Below are positions 25,231 to 33,613 of a DNA stretch of 64,000 nt, piece by piece (position 1 is the first letter of the stretch; every line of letters starts with the position of its first letter). Source of the DNA: SVQP01 sp045658965. GTDB taxonomy: Bacteria; Bacillota; Clostridia; Oscillospirales; CAG-272. The notes under the pieces were generated by a model. The model was given only the letters and a program-made list of their open reading frames with translations, searched no databases and was not told the DNA's origin. The translations under genes were made by a program, and so were the position numbers. The stretch is taken from positions 50,957 through 114,956 of the forward strand of contig JAZOVZ010000086.1 in assembly GCA_045658965.1 (NCBI GenBank), given 5' to 3'.

Positions 25231-27561
25231 TTAAGCAATTGTTTCACCGTCCGTACAAACAACGGTGATATTAATATAATTAAAACCTACAAAATTGATT
25301 TGCCGCCACTCTTCCAACGTGCCTTCGTAGTAGATATGCGTCATAGAATCGCAGCCTTTGAATGCGGATTTTCCAATCGTTTTCACACTTACGGGTATCG
25401 TAATCGATTCTAACTGCTTTGCATCGTAAAACGCAAAGGTTTCGATCTTTTCGATCCCTGCGGGCACAACGTAATCCACTACACCGGAATAACTGAAGGT
25501 ACTCTCGGGAATATTCACGATGCGTTCGGGGAATACGACCTCTTGAATATTGTCGCAATATTGAAAGAGTCGCTTACCGATCGTGTCCACGGAGTCGGGA
25601 AATGCAATATAGGTCAAGGCGTTGCAATACTCAAATGCATTATTACCGATCTTTCTCAAACTACTGTTCTCTGCAAAATGCACATCGGTCAGCGAAACGC
25701 ATCTGTTAAACGCGTCATCTCCGATGCTGACTACGTTTGCTCCAATATTCACGGTCTTCAAGCTCCGACAAAGGAAAAACGCACTTTTGCCGATCGAATT
25801 GATCGAGCTGCTTAACTCAAGCTGCTCCAAAGAGGTACAGCCGTAGAATGCGCTTCCGCCGATATTTTTCACGCCTTTTTCAAGCACAACCGTTTTGAGC
25901 GCAGTACAGTCCATAAATGCCGAGGTTGGAATGGATTCAAGGCTTCCGGGAATCGTCAGCTCCACAAGAGACGTGCATTCCTTGAAGGCATCGACCTCCA
26001 TGACCTTCAGATCGTTTGGCAGCACCAGCTTCTGTAATTTCATGCATCCGGAAAATGCATGCTCGCGGATGGTTCGGTATTCCACAGTTGCGGGATCGCC
26101 ATCCTCAAACACAACCTCCTCAAGATACGAGCACTCGTCAAACGTATACTTTTCAATAGTGGCAACACCCTTGGGGATGTGCACACGCTTCAGCGATGAG
26201 CATCTATGGAAGGCGCGTTCACCAAGCGTAACCAGTCCGCCTGGAAGATCAGCGCTGACCAATGCTTTGCAATCCTTGAAGGCATCGTTTTCAATGGTGT
26301 GTACAGAATCGGGCAGATCTATGCTGCGCAAAGAAAGACATCCATTAAACGCGCTTTCTCTGATATGCTCAAGCGTGTCGGGAAGGCTGACCGAGTAAAG
26401 CACATTACACGCATTGAACATATTGGCATTCAGAATCTTGATCGGTGCAAGGATTTCCACTTGGACGACTCCGGACGCTGCAAAGATTTCTCCGTCAAGC
26501 TCAGTACAGCTTTCGGGGATGGTAAACTCTGTCAGTTCCCTGCAATTTTTGAATACTCTGACACCGATCGACTGCAAATTAGGTGAGCAGTATACTTCTT
26601 TTAGGAAAATGCACCCCATAAACAATTCGTGCTCCAGCGCAATGACGCTGTCGGGGATATGAATACTCTTAAGTGATGAGCAATTCACAAAGGCTTGCTG
26701 CCCGATGGTTTGCAGGCTTTCGGGCAACGTAATATTAGACAATTTTGTGCAATCGCGGAAGGCTTCCCTACCGATCGCGCTCACACCATCGGGAATATAG
26801 ATCTCTTCAATATCGGTCTTTCGAAAAGCCTCCTCCCAAATCTCGGTAACGGGCTTTCCGTCGTAGGTAACGGGAATGATGATGACCTTATCCGTGCAAT
26901 CTCCTATACCTGATACGGCATAGCTTTCACCGCCCGACAGTTCCTTGTACTTAAGCCCTTTGCTTCCATCCACATCATAACTCGGGTCGGGCTCGGGCTC
27001 GGGCTCGGGCTCGGTTTCGGATTCCTGCTGGCTTTCGGTCTCCTTTTCATCAGGCGGTAAATCCGTACCGTCTTTATGCTTCAGGTAATACTCATAAAGC
27101 TTGGCAAGGAACTCTCCAAGGCTTTGCATGCTATCGCCTGCAAGCGTACCGCCTTGCATGGATTGCATCTTATCAATGACAGAATCCTCGGTGCCCGCTC
27201 CTAAAGCATTAAAGAATTCCTCTGCGAATTTCCATTCGACCCAATTGATCAGCAGGTCCTCGGGGTTGATATTCTCCCCGTCGTCAGTTTCCTTATCAAG
27301 CGGGAACAGGATATTCTCCACGCCCTCGGATACGGCTGAGTTGATCTTTTCCGCATTGAAGACGTAAATAAGCGGTACAGACGTGATAAGCAGCGCGAAA
27401 ATCAATATCATTGCAACGGCAGCGGCAAGCAAAGTCACCAGATATTTTTTGGTTTTGCCTGTCCTGCGGCGGCTGCGCAATCTTTGATCCATAAGCACGT
27501 AGGACTCCAGCAGTTCGGGATCGATCATGCCTACGGCATCAAACAACATGGCTTTTTTCAT
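25231..27561 (-). CDS. Large membrane-anchored BspA-type LRR protein, putative sigma-factor regulator
   Basis: 776 aa. The cytoplasmic N-terminus (MKKAMLFDAVGMIDPELLES, then RSRRRTGKTKK) and one transmembrane helix at ~40-66 are followed by a juxtamembrane domain (~70-165: ENILFPLD, NWVEWKFAEEFFNALGAGTE, DSVIDKMQSMQ, LYEYYLKHKD) strikingly like that of the LRR protein at 20242. A Glu/Pro linker (EPEPEPEPDP, ~170-192) leads to some two dozen LRR_5 repeats (IGREAFRDCTKLSNITLPE type). The start overlaps the sigma gene by 4 nt. I infer a surface sensor tethering the sigma factor. BspA LRRs in other bacteria bind host or bacterial surfaces. Confidence 0.72.
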   Translation of the reverse strand: MKKAMLFDAVGMIDPELLESYVLMDQRLRSRRRTGKTKKYLVTLLAAAVAMILIFALLITSVPLIYVFNAEKINSAVSEGVENILFPLDKETDDGENINPEDLLINWVEWKFAEEFFNALGAGTEDSVIDKMQSMQGGTLAGDSMQSLGEFLAKLYEYYLKHKDGTDLPPDEKETESQQESETEPEPEPEPDPSYDVDGSKGLKYKELSGGESYAVSGIGDCTDKVIIIPVTYDGKPVTEIWEEAFRKTDIEEIYIPDGVSAIGREAFRDCTKLSNITLPESLQTIGQQAFVNCSSLKSIHIPDSVIALEHELFMGCIFLKEVYCSPNLQSIGVRVFKNCRELTEFTIPESCTELDGEIFAASGVVQVEILAPIKILNANMFNACNVLYSVSLPDTLEHIRESAFNGCLSLRSIDLPDSVHTIENDAFKDCKALVSADLPGGLVTLGERAFHRCSSLKRVHIPKGVATIEKYTFDECSYLEEVVFEDGDPATVEYRTIREHAFSGCMKLQKLVLPNDLKVMEVDAFKECTSLVELTIPGSLESIPTSAFMDCTALKTVVLEKGVKNIGGSAFYGCTSLEQLELSSSINSIGKSAFFLCRSLKTVNIGANVVSIGDDAFNRCVSLTDVHFAENSSLRKIGNNAFEYCNALTYIAFPDSVDTIGKRLFQYCDNIQEVVFPERIVNIPESTFSYSGVVDYVVPAGIEKIETFAFYDAKQLESITIPVSVKTIGKSAFKGCDSMTHIYYEGTLEEWRQINFVGFNYINITVVCTDGETIA
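26988..27014. repeat. Hexanucleotide microsatellite in the LRR protein linker
   Basis: About four and a half copies of CGGGCT in tandem, encoding the Glu-Pro run of the linker. Because the unit is 6 bp, copy-number change would lengthen the linker without a frameshift. Confidence 0.8.
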
Positions 27562-28142
27562 ACCGTGTAGCCCTCCTTTTCAAGTGCACTTTTCAAGGAA
27601 GTCCTGATGTAGGCAACGTCTGCATTGACCGTAGAGCGTGCAACGCCAAGCACCTGCGCGATCTCGTCAAGCGGTTGCGCATCGTAATAACGGGCAAAGA
27701 ATACGTATCTCTTTCGTTCGTCCAGCGTGCGCAGCCATGCGCTGATCACCTCGGCAAGCTGCGCTGCATCACTTTCGGTGTAATCATCGCCATCCTCAAG
27801 GGCATATCCCTGCAGATCCTCAAAGGATGCAACAAAGCATGGGGGTATGCTCTTTTTGCGGTGCTTTTGTCGGTAGCGGTCAATTGCCTGATTACGCATG
27901 ATGCTGCCAACAAAGGCTTGCAGCACGCGCGGTCGCTTGGGCGGAATGGCATTCCATGTGTCTAAATAGGTGTTGTTAAGGCATTCCTCACTATCCTGCA
28001 TATCCTGCAGGACGTTATATGCCGTCCTGAGCAGATAATTGCGATATTTTTGATCCGTATGCTTGATCGCGGCTTCATCCCGCGCCCAATACAGCTCAAT
28101 GATCGCTTCATCGCTGAGCATATAGCTGTTTTCTTGCTTCAT
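27558..28142 (-). CDS. ECF-like RNA polymerase sigma factor (module 2)
   Basis: 194 aa, same family as the sigma genes at 21693 and 49307. Region 2: DEAIIELYWARDEAAIKHTD, VLQDMQDSEECLNNTYLDTWN, SIMRNQAIDRYRQKHRKK. Region 4 HTH: PLDEIAQVLGVARSTVNADV. Stop overlaps the following membrane LRR gene (ATGA). AAAGGAGAAGCATT precedes the ATG. Promoter motif at 28175-28202. Confidence 0.89.
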   Translation of the reverse strand: MKQENSYMLSDEAIIELYWARDEAAIKHTDQKYRNYLLRTAYNVLQDMQDSEECLNNTYLDTWNAIPPKRPRVLQAFVGSIMRNQAIDRYRQKHRKKSIPPCFVASFEDLQGYALEDGDDYTESDAAQLAEVISAWLRTLDERKRYVFFARYYDAQPLDEIAQVLGVARSTVNADVAYIRTSLKSALEKEGYTV

Positions 28143-28174
28143 AATGCTTCTCCTTTATATGTCCTTCACCTATA

Positions 28175-28202
28175 TAGACGATGATTTGTCGGGAAATGTC
28201 CG
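28175..28202 (-). promoter_or_regulatory. Candidate ECF-type autoregulatory promoter of sigma module 2
   Basis: On the minus strand CGGACA, 16 nt, CGTCTA. The 18 nt CGTCTATATAGGTGAAGG (28163-28180) is identical to 63569-63586, upstream of the lipoprotein gene at the window's right edge. CGTC-type -10 boxes are typical of ECF sigma factors. Confidence 0.6.
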
Positions 28203-28226
28203 ACGTTTTTTGAAATTTTTTCAAAA

Positions 28227-28250
28227 AACGGGCGAAAAATTTCGCCCGTT
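28227..28250 (-). terminator. Terminator of asnS
   Basis: 10-bp stem AACGGGCGAA / TTCGCCCGTT followed on the minus strand by TTTTTT, 11 nt after the asnS stop. Confidence 0.88.
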
Positions 28251-28261
28251 TCTGTTTTTGA

Positions 28262-29656
28262 TTAATATTCTGCGTTGCCAACCGTTCTGGGGTAAGGAAT
28301 GACGTCACGGATGTTGGAAACACCGGTCAGGTACATGATAATACGCTCAAAGCCCAGACCGTAGCCTGCGTGCTTGGTGCCACCGTACTTGCGCAGGTTG
28401 ACGTACCACCAGTAGTCCTCTTCCTTAAGGTTGCACTCTGCCATTCTTTCAAGCAGAACGTCCAATCTCTCTTCTCTCTGGCTACCGCCGATGATCTCAC
28501 CAACGCCGGGAACCAGCAGGTCCATAGCGGCAACCGTCTTGCCGTCGTCGTTGAGTCTCATATAGAAGGACTTGATCTCCTTGGGATAGTCGATGACGAA
28601 TACGGGACAACCGTAGACCTGCTCGGTCAGGTATCTCTCATGCTCGGTCTGCAGGTCGCAGCCCCAGGATACGGGATACTTGAAGTCTGCGCCCGACTTG
28701 GACAGCAGCTCAACAGCCTCGGTGTAGGTCACCTTCTTATATTCGCTCTTTGCCAGCGTGTTAAGTCTGTCAAGCAGGGTCTTATCCACAAAGCTGTTAA
28801 AGAAGTTGAGCTCGCGCTCGCAGTTCTTGAGCACGTGCTTGATGATATACTGGATCATATCCCATGCAAGCTGCATGTTATCGTTCAGATCTGCAAATGC
28901 GATCTCGGGCTCGATCATCCAGAACTCAGCCGCATGACGTGCGGTGTTGGAGTTCTCTGCGCGGAAGGTGGGGCCAAAGGTGTAAATGTTACCAAACGCC
29001 ATAGCGTAGGTCTCGCCCTCCAGCTGACCGGACACGGTCAGGTTTGCGGACTTGCCAAAGAAGTCCTGCGAGTAATCGATCTTGCCGTCCTCGGTCTTGG
29101 GCGGGTTCTCCATGTCCATGGTAGTTACACGGAACATCTCGCCTGCACCCTCACAGTCGGATGCGGTGATCAGAGGGGTGTGTACGTATACGAATCCACG
29201 CTCGTGGAAGAAGGTGTGGATGGCGTAAGCAACCTCGCTGCGTACGCGGAAAACTGCCGAGAACAGGTTGGTTCTGGGACGCAGATATGCCTGCTCACGC
29301 AGATACTCAACGGTATGACGCTTCTTCTGCAGGGGGTAATCGGGGGTAGAGGTTCCCTCCACCTCAACGGAGATAGCCTTGATCTCAAAGGGCTGCTTCA
29401 TTTCGGGAGTCAGCTCCACGGTACCGACAACGACCAACGATGCGCCAACGTTCTGCTTTGCAATCTCGGTATAATTGTCGATCTTATCTCTCTCAAAAAC
29501 GATCTGTGCGCCGGTAAAGCAGCTACCGTCGTTAAGATCGATAAAGCCAAACGCCTTGCTATCGCGAATGCTTCTTGCCCAACCGCCAAGCACAACCTGC
29601 TTGCCGGAGTAGGCTTCCATATCTTCATAAATGCTTCTGATCAGATCACGTTTCAT
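28262..29656 (-). CDS. asnS: Asparaginyl-tRNA synthetase
   Basis: Class IIb synthetase that charges tRNA-Asn. 464 aa: N-terminal OB-fold anticodon domain (~residues 18-110, VLGGWARSIRDSKAFGFIDLNDG), then the catalytic core with motif 2 (FGPTFRAENSNTARHAAEFWMIEPE) and motif 3 (GFGLGFERII-type, here GYGLGFERIIMYLTGVSNIRDVIPYPR). The IREQAYLRPRT-like YLREQAYLRPRTN segment is conserved. It lies 23 nt downstream of a lipoprotein gene and probably shares its promoter. Confidence 0.96.
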   Translation of the reverse strand: MKRDLIRSIYEDMEAYSGKQVVLGGWARSIRDSKAFGFIDLNDGSCFTGAQIVFERDKIDNYTEIAKQNVGASLVVVGTVELTPEMKQPFEIKAISVEVEGTSTPDYPLQKKRHTVEYLREQAYLRPRTNLFSAVFRVRSEVAYAIHTFFHERGFVYVHTPLITASDCEGAGEMFRVTTMDMENPPKTEDGKIDYSQDFFGKSANLTVSGQLEGETYAMAFGNIYTFGPTFRAENSNTARHAAEFWMIEPEIAFADLNDNMQLAWDMIQYIIKHVLKNCERELNFFNSFVDKTLLDRLNTLAKSEYKKVTYTEAVELLSKSGADFKYPVSWGCDLQTEHERYLTEQVYGCPVFVIDYPKEIKSFYMRLNDDGKTVAAMDLLVPGVGEIIGGSQREERLDVLLERMAECNLKEEDYWWYVNLRKYGGTKHAGYGLGFERIIMYLTGVSNIRDVIPYPRTVGNAEY

Positions 29657-29679
29657 ATTGTTTCGCTCCTTGCAAATTT

Positions 29680-30414
29680 TTACTGTCCAAATCCGCCCAT
29701 AAGGCCGCCAAGCTGTCCGTATCCGGGAATCATTTCTTCCAGAATGCCGTCCATATATCCGTCATTCCCCTTCATGGCGTTATATACCGAGTCGTAAATG
29801 GCATCGTATATCGCGCCGCCCACAACCTCATTAATGCGTTCCACAACCGAGTTTGCCACAGCCTCTGCGGTTTTATCTGCGATGTAGTCGCGCAAATCGT
29901 CCTCATTGTCCTCGGGCAGCTGCTCCTCGGTGGTCTCCTCATCCGTCGGCTGTTCGGTGGTTTGCTCGGTCTTTTCAAAATTATCCTCGATCCAAGCCTT
30001 GATCAGCCCTTTGATAAACTCAGAGGTCGTGCTGCTGCCTATGTAAAGATCCAACACCTCGGTGATGATCTCCTTATAGTCATAGTCACCGTTGCCAAGT
30101 CCGCCAAGTGAACCAAGCAGATCCTCTACTATGCCGCCGTACTCGGTGGTCACTTCTTCCTCGGTGGTAGGCTCTTCGGTCGTTTGCTCGAACTTACCAA
30201 TTGCTTCTAAGATCGACTCTGCCATCTCATTCTTGAGCTCCTCGATCTCTTGCTCGGAAAGCTCGGGTTCGGTCTCTATTTCAGTCTCTCTTTCGGTCTC
30301 GCGTTCTGTTTCCTTGGGGTCGTCTTTATTATCCTTGTCACCGCATGCGGCAAGCACGGATACAGTCATCAGCAACACAAGCAGCAATGCAACAAGTCTC
30401 AAATACTGTTTCAT
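29680..30414 (-). CDS. Lipoprotein of unknown function with Glu/Thr-rich segments
   Basis: 244 aa from ATG 30414 (GAAAGGAACAGC upstream). Signal sequence MKQYLRLVALLLVLLMTVSV ends in the lipobox LAAC, so it should be lipid-anchored outside the membrane. A long acidic stretch (ETERETEIETEPE) is followed by two short helical segments separated by TTEEPTTEEEVTT and TEQPTDEETTEEQ linkers; the C-terminus is GYGQLGGLMGGFGQ. No catalytic motif. Similar linkers occur in the window's other lipoproteins. Confidence 0.75.
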   Translation of the reverse strand: MKQYLRLVALLLVLLMTVSVLAACGDKDNKDDPKETERETERETEIETEPELSEQEIEELKNEMAESILEAIGKFEQTTEEPTTEEEVTTEYGGIVEDLLGSLGGLGNGDYDYKEIITEVLDLYIGSSTTSEFIKGLIKAWIEDNFEKTEQTTEQPTDEETTEEQLPEDNEDDLRDYIADKTAEAVANSVVERINEVVGGAIYDAIYDSVYNAMKGNDGYMDGILEEMIPGYGQLGGLMGGFGQ

Positions 30415-30461
30415 ATGTATGCTGTTCCTTTCTCTTATCAGGTATTTGTAAAACAACTATC

Positions 30462-30490
30462 ATTATAACATTATTTATCCGCAATGTCAA
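30462..30490 (-). promoter_or_regulatory. Sigma-A promoter of the lipoprotein-asnS unit
   Basis: On the minus strand TTGACA, 17 nt, TATAAT, 48 nt upstream of the lipoprotein ATG. Confidence 0.86.
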
Positions 30491-30536
30491 CCTTTTTGCA
30501 AAAATACAGAAAATTCCTTGCATTTTTTCGCATCAA

Positions 30537-30566
30537 AAAGCCGCTTTCGTATTTGAAAGCGGCTTT
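30537..30566 (-). terminator. Terminator of the seven-gene operon 39747-30573
   Basis: 12-bp perfect stem AAAGCCGCTTTC / GAAAGCGGCTTT, then TTT on the minus strand, 6 nt after the GH42-like gene stop. Confidence 0.86.
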
Positions 30567-30572
30567 GAAGGC

Positions 30573-32516
30573 TTATTGCAGGTATTCCACGGTGCAGGAC
30601 ACCGAGGTTGAGTCGAACGAGTTATGCCCGTTTTTGTTGAGTACGATGGCAATGCGGTCACCGCTTTGCACGTCGATATCGATCGTTTGCTCGTCAACTC
30701 GCCCTGTGGGCAAGAAGACGTAACCGCCCTCTGCATCCAGAACGTGCTCTCCGTTCAAAAGCAACGCATACTTGACGCCGTCTCCCTCTTCGGAATTGAC
30801 GCCTATGACAAAGCTGACACACACCTTGCCGCTCTTGGGTGCTTCAAACACCAACGCGCTGTCGTATTCGTCGGGGTGCATCGCGCCGCTCATGATCAGC
30901 GTAAAAGTTCCCTCGATCGCCCAGCGGTTGTTGGCGGTATCAAAGCTCAATTCACCAAACTCACCGCGCTTCTTGTCATAGCTCATATAGAACCAGCCGT
31001 CCTTACCCTGCTCTGTACTAAAGCTGCTGGGGAAGGAATAGACCGCCAAGGGCTGATCGATCGTCTTGTCGGTCAGATCGTCTATAATGCGGAGCTTAAC
31101 AAATTCACCCTTGGTTGCAAGTGCGTAGTAGCGCGTGATGAATACACCGGGCGTGCCCTTGCGCAAATGGTCGGTCAGAGAGATATCCATAGTCAGATCC
31201 GTCTTGGTCGTATCGATGACCTCGGGGGCGTTGTCGCCCAACCACGTATCGATGAGCTGTTTCCATACCCACTCATATTCGCGGTATTTCTGATCGATCT
31301 CCCAGTTGGCAATACTCACATAGGTACAGCCTCTGCCATACGCATCCATGCCCTGCTCCAGATAGTTTTCGGGAGTAGCTGCGACCTGAACGGGTCCGTC
31401 GATCTCCTGCGCAAGCATGACGTGCGGCGGGAAGGTCGCGTGTGCATGGTCCATGGAAAACTCATGATCGGTCAGAGGACCGTCGTCGATCCACACCACG
31501 TCGGCATGCTCGGCAAGATCGCCTGCAGCCAGCGTGCAACGCAGAAGAGATGCAGTATCGTAGATGCTGCCGAACTGCAGCGCGTACTTGGAATCGGGGC
31601 TGATCTGCTTTTGCACAATTGCCAGCGAGTCGATCATTTCCTTGAGCTTTTGATGGCGGAACTGATACCAAAGCTGACCGAGATTATCCGATGCCGTGCA
31701 GGACGGAGGCTGAATCTGATCAAAGGAGGCATATTCCGTACCCAAAACGCAGTTCAAAGCGTCAATATCGGTATATTTTTCCTGCAAGAACGCACGGAAC
31801 TGTGCTTTTGCAGGATCGGAATAATCGTATTCCCCTGCGCACCAGTATTCACTCTCGGCAAACTGCGAGAATGCGGGGAGATAGAACAACACGTCCTCTG
31901 CATACAAAGCCTCGTACCGTTCAACAGCCGCCGCATAGAAATTCACAGCGGAGCTGACCGCGCTCTCGGAGCAAAACGAGATCATGGTACGCATACCGTC
32001 GATCGAGCCGCCCTGGCAAAGGTTGCCGTTCGGGTCATACTGCATCTGATCCAAGGGAATGATCTTATCGTCAGCACGGCGGGTCAGGTCGATCGAAATC
32101 GCCACCTTAAGCCCCTTAGTCTTGACAACGTAATTGATCATGTCGTCAAATGCGGCAAAATCGTACTCGCCTGCTTTGGTTGACTCCACGCGACTCCACG
32201 GAATGTGCACCTTGATCGCATTAAAGCCGGTCTTGGCAGCCTCGTCCACGATCTGCTCAAAAGCGTCTTGGGTCATGGGGGTAAAATTCCAGATGCGGTA
32301 AACGAAATAGCGTTCTCCAACGTTGCGCGGCTGATCCATGGGTATTACCTCCTGCGTAGTCTCTTCCCCGGTAGGTTGCCCGGTTTGCGTCTGCACGTTC
32401 TGCTCGGGCTGCGTTGTCTGCTCACTTCCCTGCTCGGGATGCGTTTGGCAGGCAACTGCACCGATCGTCAGTATGCAAAGTAAAAGGCAAAGTGCTCTTG
32501 CTCGAAAGTTTCTCAT
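30573..32516 (-). CDS. Lipoprotein with GH42-like beta-galactosidase barrel
   Basis: 647 aa. Signal peptide ends in lipobox AVAC (~residue 24), then a Gln/Thr-rich linker (~25-60). The TIM-barrel region (~70-420) resembles GH42/GH-A clan enzymes: AAKTGFNAIKVHIPWSRVES, LKVAISIDLTRRAD, FYLPAFSQFAESEYWCAGEYDYSDPAKAQFRAFLQEKY. The Glu of FAESEYW may be the acid/base. The C-terminal ~200 residues look like a beta-sandwich (SGKVCVSFVIGV, DVQSGDRIAIVLNKNGHNS), possibly carbohydrate-binding. ATG 32516 is preferred to a GTG at 32522 that would overlap the AGAGGTG ribosome-binding site. Exact substrate unknown. Confidence 0.72.
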   Translation of the reverse strand: MRNFRARALCLLLCILTIGAVACQTHPEQGSEQTTQPEQNVQTQTGQPTGEETTQEVIPMDQPRNVGERYFVYRIWNFTPMTQDAFEQIVDEAAKTGFNAIKVHIPWSRVESTKAGEYDFAAFDDMINYVVKTKGLKVAISIDLTRRADDKIIPLDQMQYDPNGNLCQGGSIDGMRTMISFCSESAVSSAVNFYAAAVERYEALYAEDVLFYLPAFSQFAESEYWCAGEYDYSDPAKAQFRAFLQEKYTDIDALNCVLGTEYASFDQIQPPSCTASDNLGQLWYQFRHQKLKEMIDSLAIVQKQISPDSKYALQFGSIYDTASLLRCTLAAGDLAEHADVVWIDDGPLTDHEFSMDHAHATFPPHVMLAQEIDGPVQVAATPENYLEQGMDAYGRGCTYVSIANWEIDQKYREYEWVWKQLIDTWLGDNAPEVIDTTKTDLTMDISLTDHLRKGTPGVFITRYYALATKGEFVKLRIIDDLTDKTIDQPLAVYSFPSSFSTEQGKDGWFYMSYDKKRGEFGELSFDTANNRWAIEGTFTLIMSGAMHPDEYDSALVFEAPKSGKVCVSFVIGVNSEEGDGVKYALLLNGEHVLDAEGGYVFLPTGRVDEQTIDIDVQSGDRIAIVLNKNGHNSFDSTSVSCTVEYLQ

Positions 32517-32531
32517 GCGCACCTCTTATTA

Positions 32532-33479
32532 TCAGTAAAAAGTTGCTACTTCTTGTGTGGGCTTGGTGGCAAATTCGGTCTTTTCCGCGTAAAGCACGGG
32601 ACCGGGTCTGCCGTAAAGCTTATGCTTTTCGATCTTGATCTTGGCGGTCACGACAGTCCAATCACGGGTCTTGAAGTTGGTTGCCGTCGGGAAATAGCAG
32701 ACGAGTGCGTTATATGCAATATCGTCTGCGCAGCAGGTCATAACGTGTCTGCCGATGACAAGTCCGTTCTTGCCAAGCGCGCGGTCACGCGCCACGATGC
32801 CCTTGAAGCGTACCGTCTTGCCGTCGTACTTTTCGGTATCCTCGGCAAGATCGCGGTACCAAACGGCATAGTCCTCATCCTTGACGTCAATGACAGGTGC
32901 ATCAATATCAAAGGGCAGCGGATCCTCGATCTCATCGTATTCCACGTGTCCGTCGGGATAATCGTAGGTGATGGACGCGCGCGTGCTTACGCTGCGCACA
33001 ACGCGGTGGATCTCCTCTTTATCAATGACCTCGGGCGTGCGGTTGAGCACGATCATTTCGCAATCCTGCAGCTTATCCACCATAAGCTGACGCATGTTTG
33101 CGTTATAGGTCAAAAAGGTTTTTGCGTCCGCAAACATCATGTTCTGGAAAATAAACCAGTCTGCGGGCAATGCGGCATACAGCTTGGAGAGCAGCCACAT
33201 GCCATTATATTCGATGATCACGCGGTCGATCTTGTGCTTTTTGTAAAGTAGGGTCAGATAGTCGCGCGTCAGCATTTCGGGATCGTCAAGCAGCTCAAGG
33301 TAAACGTTCTTGCCCCAGAAGCGGTCAAGATCCAGCTCCTCAATGCCCTCTTCGCACATGATCAGCAGCGTTTTTTCACCCGAATTGAAGCGCTGATCCT
33401 CCATGGACTCCTGAATGATGTGCGTTTTGCCCCCTTCCAGGAAGCCCGTGAAGACGTATACGGGAATTTTGTTAGCCAT
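32532..33479 (-). CDS. G3E-type GTPase fused to a DUF1980-like C-terminal domain
   Basis: 315 aa. Residues ~1-190 form a COG0523-like P-loop domain (VYVFTGFLEGGKTHIIQES Walker A), but the CxCC metal motif of metallochaperones is absent and the ESSG-type motif reads EYNGMW. Residues ~205-315 (KYDGKTVRFKGIVARD, IGRHVMTCCADDIAYNALVC, WTVVTAKIKIEKH) resemble the C-terminal domain of the YcgQ/TIGR03943 family linked to YcgR permeases in zinc-responsive loci. Metal trafficking is inferred. Adjacent to a true His-rich G3E GTPase gene upstream and 15 nt before the GH42-like gene. Confidence 0.72.
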   Translation of the reverse strand: MANKIPVYVFTGFLEGGKTHIIQESMEDQRFNSGEKTLLIMCEEGIEELDLDRFWGKNVYLELLDDPEMLTRDYLTLLYKKHKIDRVIIEYNGMWLLSKLYAALPADWFIFQNMMFADAKTFLTYNANMRQLMVDKLQDCEMIVLNRTPEVIDKEEIHRVVRSVSTRASITYDYPDGHVEYDEIEDPLPFDIDAPVIDVKDEDYAVWYRDLAEDTEKYDGKTVRFKGIVARDRALGKNGLVIGRHVMTCCADDIAYNALVCYFPTATNFKTRDWTVVTAKIKIEKHKLYGRPGPVLYAEKTEFATKPTQEVATFY

Positions 33480-33491
33480 AGTAATCTCCTT

Positions 33492-33613
33492 GCCGCCTAT
33501 GGCGGCTAAAATAGTTTTGAAATCTTATCTGAAAATGGGCTGTGCCCCATTTTCAAGTAAGATTTATGCGTGAACACCAGCCTAAACGAAAGGAGGTGTG
33601 AAAATTCACGCTA
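33492..33613 (-). repeat. Intergenic palindromic repeat, copy A
   Basis: Holds GCCGCC/GGCGGC (33492-33506), AAAATGGG/CCCATTTT inside longer complementary arms (33519-33565), and a GCGTGAA (33568-33574)/TTCACGC (33605-33611) pair 30 nt apart that reaches into the stop codon of the upstream gene. The same architecture occurs at 36950-37064. Confidence 0.65.

Noticed and set aside
25231..26900. LRR region considered as DNA-level tandem repeats
   Set aside because: Repeats are clear in protein (about 23 residues) but diverged in DNA; no exact nucleotide periodicity was seen.
28370..29797. Plus-strand 475-codon open frame opposite asnS
   Set aside because: Antisense of asnS; no domain or ribosome-binding site.
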